This document shows positions 5,403 to 10,396 of a stretch of DNA of 10,396 bases, in pieces (position 1 is the first letter of the stretch; every line of letters begins with the position of its first letter). Origin of the DNA: CBCXVS01 sp965178525 (GTDB lineage Bacteria; Tectomicrobia; Entotheonellia; Entotheonellales; Entotheonellaceae); NCBI GenBank assembly GCA_965178525.1, contig CBCXVS010000275.1, positions 1 through 10,396 on the forward strand. Direction: 5' to 3'. The notes under the pieces were generated by a model, which worked only from the letters and a program-made list of their open reading frames with translations, did no database searches and was not told where the DNA came from. A program made the position numbers and the translations under genes.

Positions 5403-6785
5403 ATGGCAACCACCCTGGTCGAACAACAGCCTTTGACCCATGCCCCAGCCGCTCCCACTCAAGACATGGCGCACTGGGTGGCCAGCTTGGATGGCGTCAC
5501 GATTCCGCCGCGCGCCTTCACCTGGGCCAAACACGCGTTGCTAGATTGGCTCGGCGTCACCATTGCTGGCGCCCGCGAGCCGTTGAGCGATATTCTCGTC
5601 GCCGATGCGCTGGCCGAGGGCGCTAGCGGTTCCGCGCATCTCTTTGGACGTTCGGAGCGGGTGCTGCCGTCACAGGCGGCATTGATTAACGGCGCCGCCT
5701 CGCACGCCTTGGATTATGACGATGTGCATATGGGCATGAACGGCCATCCCAGTGCGCCCGTGCTTCCGGCACTCCTGGCGTTGGCGGAACAACAGCACTG
5801 CAGCGGCGCCGATGTCCTCACCGCGTTTATTGCCGGTTACGAAATTGAATGCATGATGGCGGCCATGATTGGCCCGAGTCACTACGAGGACGGGTGGCAC
5901 AATACCGCGACGATCGGGACCTTTGGCGCGGCCGCCGCCTGTGCCAAATTATTGGGTTTGCCAGCCGGCCAAACCGCCATGGCGTTGGGTATCGCCGCCA
6001 CACAGGCCGCCGGTTTAAAATCGATGTTCGGCACCATGTGTAAACCCCTGCATGCCGGCAAAGCGGCGTGCAATGGCTTGCTGGCCGCGCGCCTGGCCAG
6101 CCGTGGATTTAGCAGCCGAGCCGACGCTTTAGAGTGCGATCAAGGCTTCGCCGCGACGCAATCGCGCGAGTTTCACGCCCTACCCGTCCGTCCTGACGCC
6201 GACGCGCCGTTCGCCGTCGAAGCGAATTTGTTTAAATATCACGCTGCCTGTTATTTTCTCCATTCGCCTATCGAGGCCGTGGCCGCGCTGCGTCAAGCGC
6301 ATGACGTGACGCCGGATGAGATTGCTCGCATCACGCTCGTGGTCCCGCCCGGCCATCTCAAGGTGTGTAACATCCCGGCGCCAGCCACCGGGCTGGAGAT
6401 CAAATTCAGCCTGCGTCACACCGCGGCGCTAGCGCTGACGGGGGCGGATACGGGGGCGCTAGAGACCTACAGCGATGCGATGGCGAACCGTCCGGACTTG
6501 GTGGCGTTGCGTGAGAAAGTCGCGATTGAGACGCGGGTGTTTCCAATGGACAGCGCGGCGGAGGTGGTCATCGCGTTAACCAATGGCCGCCAGCTCACCC
6601 AAGCGGTCGATGTCGGCGTACCTGCCGAGAATGTGGATGAACAGTGGACGCGCCTGACGCAGAAATTCCACAGCCTGGCCGATCCGATTTGCGGGGTGGC
6701 CAAGGCGACATCATGTATCGAGCAATATGCATCAATCGCACCAGGCCGCAGCCTCAGGGGTTTGCTGCAGAACGCTTCCGTGTGA
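5403..6785 (+). CDS. MmgE/PrpD family protein (2-methylcitrate dehydratase / cis-aconitate decarboxylase-like)
   Basis: A 460-residue cytosolic enzyme of the MmgE/PrpD superfamily, which includes 2-methylcitrate dehydratase, cis-aconitate decarboxylase and iminodisuccinate epimerase, all acting on the carbon next to a carboxylate. Length is typical. Family signatures are clear: HALDYDDVHMGMNGHPSAPV (residues 101-120, with D106, D107 and H115), EDGWHNTATIGTFGAAAA (H166) and MCKPLHAGKAACNGLLAARL (K214, H217, K220), followed by the small lid domain in the C-terminal third. H115, H166 and K214 sit where active-site residues lie in cis-aconitate decarboxylase, by my hand comparison. The start is fixed by a near-perfect ribosome-binding site (AAAGGAGG, 5387-5394). 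It is placed between the ferredoxin and the fused CoA-transferase with short gaps (18 and 31 bp), so it probably acts in the same pathway on a di- or tricarboxylic acid. The methylcitrate-cycle partners PrpB and PrpC are absent, which argues against a plain propionate role. Substrate is unknown. Confidence 0.9.
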   Translation: MATTLVEQQPLTHAPAAPTQDMAHWVASLDGVTIPPRAFTWAKHALLDWLGVTIAGAREPLSDILVADALAEGASGSAHLFGRSERVLPSQAALINGAASHALDYDDVHMGMNGHPSAPVLPALLALAEQQHCSGADVLTAFIAGYEIECMMAAMIGPSHYEDGWHNTATIGTFGAAAACAKLLGLPAGQTAMALGIAATQAAGLKSMFGTMCKPLHAGKAACNGLLAARLASRGFSSRADALECDQGFAATQSREFHALPVRPDADAPFAVEANLFKYHAACYFLHSPIEAVAALRQAHDVTPDEIARITLVVPPGHLKVCNIPAPATGLEIKFSLRHTAALALTGADTGALETYSDAMANRPDLVALREKVAIETRVFPMDSAAEVVIALTNGRQLTQAVDVGVPAENVDEQWTRLTQKFHSLADPICGVAKATSCIEQYASIAPGRSLRGLLQNASV

Positions 6786-6816
6786 AATCGGATACGGCTT
6801 GAACAGGAGGGAAAAT

Positions 6817-9096
6817 ATGTCCAGTGCACTCGATGGTATTCGCGTCATCGATTTTGGTCAGTACATCGCGGGTCCGCTCACCGGCATGTTGCTTGCCGAT
6901 CAGGGGGCCGATGTCATTCGGGTCGATCCGCCGGGCGGCCCAGTCTGGGACACAGCGGCGAATGCGACCTGGAACCGGGGCAAGCGCAGCCTGAGTCTCG
7001 ATCTGAAGCAGCCTGGCGACCTCGACGTGGCGCGGCGTCTCATGGCGTCGGCCGATGTCGTCATCGAGAATTTCCGGCCCGGGGTGATGGCGCGTCTGGG
7101 ATTGGGATCCGAGACCGCCATGGCCGACAATCCGCAGCTCATCTACTGCGCCCTACCCGGCTTTGCCTCGGACGATCCGCGCGCCCAGGTGCGCGCTTTT
7201 GAAGGCGTGATCAGTGCCGCCACGGCGACGCTGCGTCCGCACGACGGGAAGGCCGTGCGCCCCGTGTACACCGCCATTCCCATTGCGTCGATTTACGCCG
7301 CCTTCCAGGCTGCTGTCAGTATCACCATCGCGCTGAACGCCCGCCAGCGCACGGGCGATGGCCAGCGCATCGAAGTGCCCCTGTTTAACAGCATGTTTCC
7401 CTCCATCGGTAGCCGTGGCTTGCATGTGCACGACCCGGCCCACGCCGTGCCGTCGCGCGCCGGCATTTGGGGCGGGAGCTTCGAGTGCGCCGACGGCCTC
7501 TGGGTGCAATATGGCAGCGGCAACCAGAACTTCCGCGAATTTGTCGAGGCCGCCGGGATTACGGACTGGGATCGGGAAGGGCTGACCGACATCGAGCGCA
7601 TTGTGCAGGACCCGGCCTTGATGGAAAAACATCTGCAACGGGCGCGTGAACTCTTCAAAACCCGCACGGCGCAGGCGTGGGAAGATCTCGTGGCGGAAGC
7701 CGGCAGCGAGTGCGCCGTGTGCCGCACCAGTGCCGAGTGGTTTGATCATCCGCACGCCCGGCAGTCCAACATGGTGATCGAGGTCGACGATCCGGTCTAT
7801 GGCTGTATGTTGCAGCCGGGGATTAACGCCCGTCTGTCCCGCACGCCCGGCGCGGTGCGCCGTCCGGCGCCACAGCCGGATCAACATCGGGTCGAGGTGC
7901 TGTCGGAGCTGGCGTCGCGTCCCAGCCCGACGCCGCCCTCGGGCATGGCCGAGACGCTGCACTCGGCTCTCGCCGGGGTTCGGGTCTTGGACTTGTGCAT
8001 CATTCTCGCCGGCCCCACGTGTGGCCGGACGCTGGCGGAATTTGGCGCCGACGTCATCAAGATCGACAATCCCAACCGCGGCGGTTATGTGCAGTCCCAC
8101 AACGATGTCAACCGCGGCAAGCGCAGCATCCTGCTCGATCTCAGATCCGACGAGGGGCGCGACATTTTCTGGCGTTTGGTCGACACCGCCGACGTGGTGG
8201 CGCAGAACTATCGTGCCGGAAAACTGGAGAAGCTGGGCTTGGGCTATGAGCAGGTGCGCCAGCGCAAGCCCGATATCGTCTATGCCTCGCTGAACGCCTA
8301 TGGCCATCTCGGTGGTCCCTGGGCCGGCCGCCCTGGGCATGAGCAGTTCGCACAGGCGGCCACCGGGATGCAGCGGCGTTTTGGCGGTGACGGACAGCCG
8401 ACGTTACAGCCCAACCCCGTCAACGATTATGGCACGGGCTTTATGGGCGCCTACGCGGTGGCGCTGGCCCTGTTGCATCGACAGCGCACCGGAGAAGGGC
8501 AGCATGTCGATTCAGCCCTGGCCTACACGGCGATGACGCTGCAGTCGCCCTACATGCAGATGTACGAGGGCAAGCGTTGGGACGAGCCACACGGGCAGGA
8601 GACGCTGGGATCGGGACCGCTGCACCGGGCCTACCAGGCGCGTGATGGCTGGTTTTTCCTGGGCGCCAAGGCCGATGACGTGCCGCGCCTGGCCTCCGTG
8701 CAGGGCCTGTCCGAGATCGCCTCACCAAACGGCGCTGGGTTGGAGCGGGCGCTGGAACAGCACTTTCTCACCAATACGGTGGACCACTGGGTGTCGCGTT
8801 GCATCGCGGCTGGCCTCGGCGCCCACCGTTGCACCCTCGATTTGCCGGAACTCATGCAGGATCCGTGGGTGGTTGAGAACGAGCTGAGCGTGACCCGAGA
8901 GCATGACGGCATCGGCCTGGTGACCACGTGTGGGCCGGCACCGCGGCTGTCGAAAACGCCGGTGCATATTGGCCAGCCAGCGCCAAAACCCGGCTCGGAT
9001 GCGTTTGATATTCTCGCCGAGATCGGCCTGGCCGAGCGCCTCGATGACTTGGTGGCTTCGGGCGTGGTCCGGGTCGACGGTGTGGCTGCCGGATAA
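6817..9096 (+). CDS. Tandem-domain CaiB/BaiF family (class III) CoA-transferase
   Basis: A 759-residue protein holding two complete class III CoA-transferase domains (usual single length about 390-400). Domain 1 spans about 1-365 (LDGIRVIDFGQYIAGPLTGM, NRGKRSLSLDLK, IENFRPGVMARLGLG); domain 2 spans about 383-750 (LAGVRVLDLCIILAGPT, NRGKRSILLDLR, QNYRAGKLEKLGLGYEQV). A Pro/Ser/Ala-rich linker joins them near 367-377. In this family an Asp carries the acyl group and CoA during catalysis. Domain 2 has it at D537 (VNDYGTGF); counting back without gaps from RQRTG, domain 1 has S158 (IPIASIYAAF). Conversely the Gln near the start of formyl-CoA transferase is kept in domain 1 (Q15) but is I395 in domain 2. 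This suggests one competent site per chain, perhaps a pseudo-dimer like the interlocked dimers of single-domain enzymes. DMSP lyase DddD has a similar tandem layout, but the neighbours differ. ATG 6817 follows CAGGAGG; a frame open to 6727 overlaps the previous gene and lacks such a site. Substrate is unknown. Confidence 0.9.
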   Translation: MSSALDGIRVIDFGQYIAGPLTGMLLADQGADVIRVDPPGGPVWDTAANATWNRGKRSLSLDLKQPGDLDVARRLMASADVVIENFRPGVMARLGLGSETAMADNPQLIYCALPGFASDDPRAQVRAFEGVISAATATLRPHDGKAVRPVYTAIPIASIYAAFQAAVSITIALNARQRTGDGQRIEVPLFNSMFPSIGSRGLHVHDPAHAVPSRAGIWGGSFECADGLWVQYGSGNQNFREFVEAAGITDWDREGLTDIERIVQDPALMEKHLQRARELFKTRTAQAWEDLVAEAGSECAVCRTSAEWFDHPHARQSNMVIEVDDPVYGCMLQPGINARLSRTPGAVRRPAPQPDQHRVEVLSELASRPSPTPPSGMAETLHSALAGVRVLDLCIILAGPTCGRTLAEFGADVIKIDNPNRGGYVQSHNDVNRGKRSILLDLRSDEGRDIFWRLVDTADVVAQNYRAGKLEKLGLGYEQVRQRKPDIVYASLNAYGHLGGPWAGRPGHEQFAQAATGMQRRFGGDGQPTLQPNPVNDYGTGFMGAYAVALALLHRQRTGEGQHVDSALAYTAMTLQSPYMQMYEGKRWDEPHGQETLGSGPLHRAYQARDGWFFLGAKADDVPRLASVQGLSEIASPNGAGLERALEQHFLTNTVDHWVSRCIAAGLGAHRCTLDLPELMQDPWVVENELSVTREHDGIGLVTTCGPAPRLSKTPVHIGQPAPKPGSDAFDILAEIGLAERLDDLVASGVVRVDGVAAG

Positions 9097-9150
9097 GACC
9101 GGCCAGCATGAGGATCGTCCGATCACAATCATCTATTGAGGAGAAGCCCC

Positions 9151-9708
9151 ATGGCGCGCTTGAACACGGTGACTCGGGAGCAAGTTCCGGAGGCGTTTCG
9201 CGATGCCTTTGATGAGGTGACAGCCGACAGCGGCGGCGTCATCACCGGCGGCCCCGGGTCCATTACGATCAATAGCCCGGAGATGGCCCGGCGTCGAAAC
9301 CACCTGACGCACTATCTCCGCTATGAAACCACCTTTCCCAAACGGATTCAGGAGCTGGCCATCTTGATCACGGCGCGCGCCATGGATTGCCCCTACATCT
9401 GGAACGCCCATGCCCCGGCCGCGCGCCAGGAAGGTTTGAGCGACACGTTGATTGACGCCATCCGAGAGCGTCAACGCTTGCCGGAGATGACGCCGGACGA
9501 GGCGGCGATTGTCGCCTTCGGACGGGAGTTTTTCGAGACCCACACGGTGAGTGCCGGGACGTTTCAAGCTGCGTTGGATCAATTCGGCCCTCAGCACCTG
9601 GTGGAGTTGACGCAACTCATGGGGCACTACACTCAGACGGCTTTTATCCTCAACGCGTTCGGCGTGGAGCTTCCGGCAGATCGCACCGAGACGGTCTTGC
9701 CGGTTTGA
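9151..9708 (+). CDS. Carboxymuconolactone decarboxylase (CMD/AhpD-like) family protein
   Basis: A 185-residue, helical protein with the CMD fold: YLRYETTFPKRIQELAILIT (57-76) followed by ARAMDCPYIWNAHAPAARQE (75-94), matching the family pattern W-x-x-H-x-x-x-A (W84, H87). True AhpD peroxidases have a Cys-x-x-Cys pair; only C80 is present, so a thiol peroxidase role is unlikely. Members of this family include gamma-carboxymuconolactone decarboxylases and many uncharacterised proteins next to CoA-transferase and hydrolase genes. TPDEAAIVAFGREFF (114-128) and LVELTQLMGHYTQTAFILNA (150-169) complete the fold. The ATG at 9151 is preceded by GAGGAG (9138-9143); an upstream TTG at 9136 would overlap that site. 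It follows the CoA-transferase gene by 54 bp in the same direction, so it is probably in the same transcript, handling a late intermediate. Its reaction is not established. Confidence 0.85.
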   Translation: MARLNTVTREQVPEAFRDAFDEVTADSGGVITGGPGSITINSPEMARRRNHLTHYLRYETTFPKRIQELAILITARAMDCPYIWNAHAPAARQEGLSDTLIDAIRERQRLPEMTPDEAAIVAFGREFFETHTVSAGTFQAALDQFGPQHLVELTQLMGHYTQTAFILNAFGVELPADRTETVLPV

Positions 9709-9731
9709 AAGCATGGGAGAGGTGAGGTCAT

Positions 9732-9829
9732 ATGGCACAGACGGAGATCAAAGCAGTTGAACGGGTGCGTTAGATTCGGAACCAACACGATGAACTTCTG
9801 AAGGACAAATCCCAGGAGGACATTAAAAC
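9732..9829 (+). pseudogene. 5' remnant of a small unknown gene, interrupted by TAG at codon 14
   Basis: ATG at 9732 follows a strong ribosome-binding site (AGAGGTGAGG) 23 bp after the CMD stop, in line with the operon. The frame reads MAQTEIKAVERVR, then TAG (9771-9773), then IRNQHDELLKDKSQEDIKTY. The sequence on both sides of the TAG has the same charged, helical character, so it looks like one gene broken by a nonsense change, with Gln (CAG) the simplest ancestral codon. Beyond about 9829 the frame runs into the antisense of the PIN-like gene and loses that character, so the 3' part appears to be missing. I do not recognise the family with confidence. It could have been a fifth operon gene. 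The exact right-hand limit is a guess. Confidence 0.5.
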
Positions 9830-10321
9830 TTACGCCTCGTCCTCCTCCATCATCCGACGAAGGAAAGACCGATACAACGACTCGCTGATGTACATACCAG
9901 CAGTAATGAGTTCATCCAGGACAGGCTTGACCGCCGGGATCATGCCTCGGCGTTTTGCCTCTTCCAGTACCCGAAGACTGCCGATATATGCGATCCCATG
10001 CTGCTCGGCCGCGCGCCGTGCGGTCTGTTCATCAATCAACACCACCCCATCACGCTCTCGTGCCAGGGCAATAGCCTCGCGTTCCCCCGCATGGAGTGTT
10101 GGCGGTAGTGCTGTCACAAACTCCTGATCAGTTACTGCCGCGCGCATAATCCATTCTGCATGCTGCACCTCTAACGCACTAGCTCTCCCTGCACCATACG
10201 TCACAATCTCGTCATACACCGCATCAGGAATGAGCAGTGTTCCCACCACTGCATGAAGCAATGACAAACGACGTGCCCGTGCAAAAGCGAGTAGCGGACC
10301 TGCATCTGAGATGAACATCAT
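9830..10321 (-). CDS. DUF3368 PIN-like domain toxin (putative ribonuclease)
   Basis: From ATG at 10321 a 163-residue protein starts MMFISDAGPLLAFARARRLS. It continues with the PIN-like acidic residues: D6 in ISDAGPL, Glu in VYDEIV, and Asp/Glu in VVLIDEQTARRAAEQHG, then YIGSLRVLEEAKRRGMI, typical of DUF3368. PIN proteins are metal-dependent ribonucleases; DUF3368 members are usually toxins paired with a UPF0175 antitoxin encoded just upstream. Here that partner would lie beyond the window edge. The frame is open upstream to the window end, but the extra residues are hydrophobic and unlike the family, and AGGGGAAC lies about 10 bases before ATG 10321, so this start is preferred. The gene is intact, ends with TAA, and converges on the small broken gene at 9732. 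Confidence 0.82.
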   Translation of the reverse strand: MMFISDAGPLLAFARARRLSLLHAVVGTLLIPDAVYDEIVTYGAGRASALEVQHAEWIMRAAVTDQEFVTALPPTLHAGEREAIALARERDGVVLIDEQTARRAAEQHGIAYIGSLRVLEEAKRRGMIPAVKPVLDELITAGMYISESLYRSFLRRMMEEDEA

Positions 10322-10396
10322 TAGACCGAAGTTCCCCTGGCAGAATAGGCGGAGGGTTAAGTAGATCAACAGGTTAGCCCAATTCAAAAGTCCATT
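10322..10396. other. Window edge upstream of the DUF3368 gene
   Basis: Upstream of the PIN-like gene on the minus strand, one frame stays open to the edge and two have stops shortly after it. A preceding antitoxin gene could end here, but too little is visible to say so. Confidence 0.4.

Noticed and set aside
7153..8340. Long open frame (395 codons) on the minus strand
   Set aside because: It lies entirely antisense to the CoA-transferase gene, has no family motifs or ribosome-binding site, and is typical of high-GC shadow frames.
6817..9096. Naming the tandem CoA-transferase dddD
   Set aside because: The tandem layout matches, but no BCCT transporter, dddB or dddC gene is nearby and I cannot run the alignment needed to place it with DddD.
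626..9773. TAG reassigned to Gln in this organism
   Set aside because: The intact ferredoxin and ferritin-like genes end in TAG, and the long genes (efflux, MmgE/PrpD, CoA-transferase; over 1,700 codons) contain no in-frame TAG. The S74 gene also has a frameshift. Ordinary nonsense mutation is simpler.
1..10396. CRISPR array, tRNA, rRNA or riboswitch
   Set aside because: No regularly spaced direct repeats, no cloverleaf and no conserved aptamer core were seen on either strand.

Overview
The window reads as a piece of chromosome from an uncultured, high-GC, heterotrophic Gram-negative-type bacterium. CaiB/BaiF CoA-transferase, MmgE/PrpD and CMD-family genes next to HicBA and PIN toxin-antitoxin genes and a decayed insertion sequence are common in sponge-, soil- and marine-associated lineages (Tectomicrobia/Entotheonella-like, deltaproteobacterial or alphaproteobacterial). 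This taxonomic guess is low-confidence inference; no rRNA or marker gene is present.

Left third (1-2580): decayed accessory DNA. A tail-fibre-like protein with a C-terminal peptidase S74 chaperone domain (70-898, +) is broken by a frameshift and an in-frame TAG. One base after its stop codon lies a complete IS5-superfamily insertion sequence (901-1905) with 17-bp imperfect terminal inverted repeats and a flanking TA. Its transposase is split at an 8-A run and has His where the second catalytic Asp should be. Next comes a hicBA module on the minus strand: hicB is intact and hicA, overlapping it by 4 bp, is interrupted by a TAG. A perfect 14-bp palindrome precedes hicB, and a REP/MITE-like inverted repeat lies at 2515-2578.

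Middle (2581-4888): a ferritin-like protein (minus) with a good sigma70-type promoter, divergent from a 525-residue DHA2 (EmrB/QacA-like) 14-TM drug exporter (plus).

Right half (4889-9708): an apparently co-directional operon with strong Shine-Dalgarno sites: a thioredoxin-like [2Fe-2S] ferredoxin, an MmgE/PrpD-family hydro-lyase-type enzyme, a 759-residue protein made of two fused CaiB/BaiF class III CoA-transferase domains, and a CMD (carboxymuconolactone decarboxylase/AhpD-like) protein. The likely theme is CoA-dependent breakdown of a small organic acid: CoA transfer, dehydration or isomerisation, then a CMD step. The substrate cannot be read from sequence. The fused CoA-transferase is the most interesting protein: only the second half has the catalytic Asp (D537); the ungapped equivalent in the first half is S158.

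Right edge (9709-10396): a small ORF with a good ribosome-binding site stops at a TAG at codon 14, and its reading frame then runs into the 3' end of a convergent, intact DUF3368 PIN-like toxin gene whose usual antitoxin partner would lie beyond the window.
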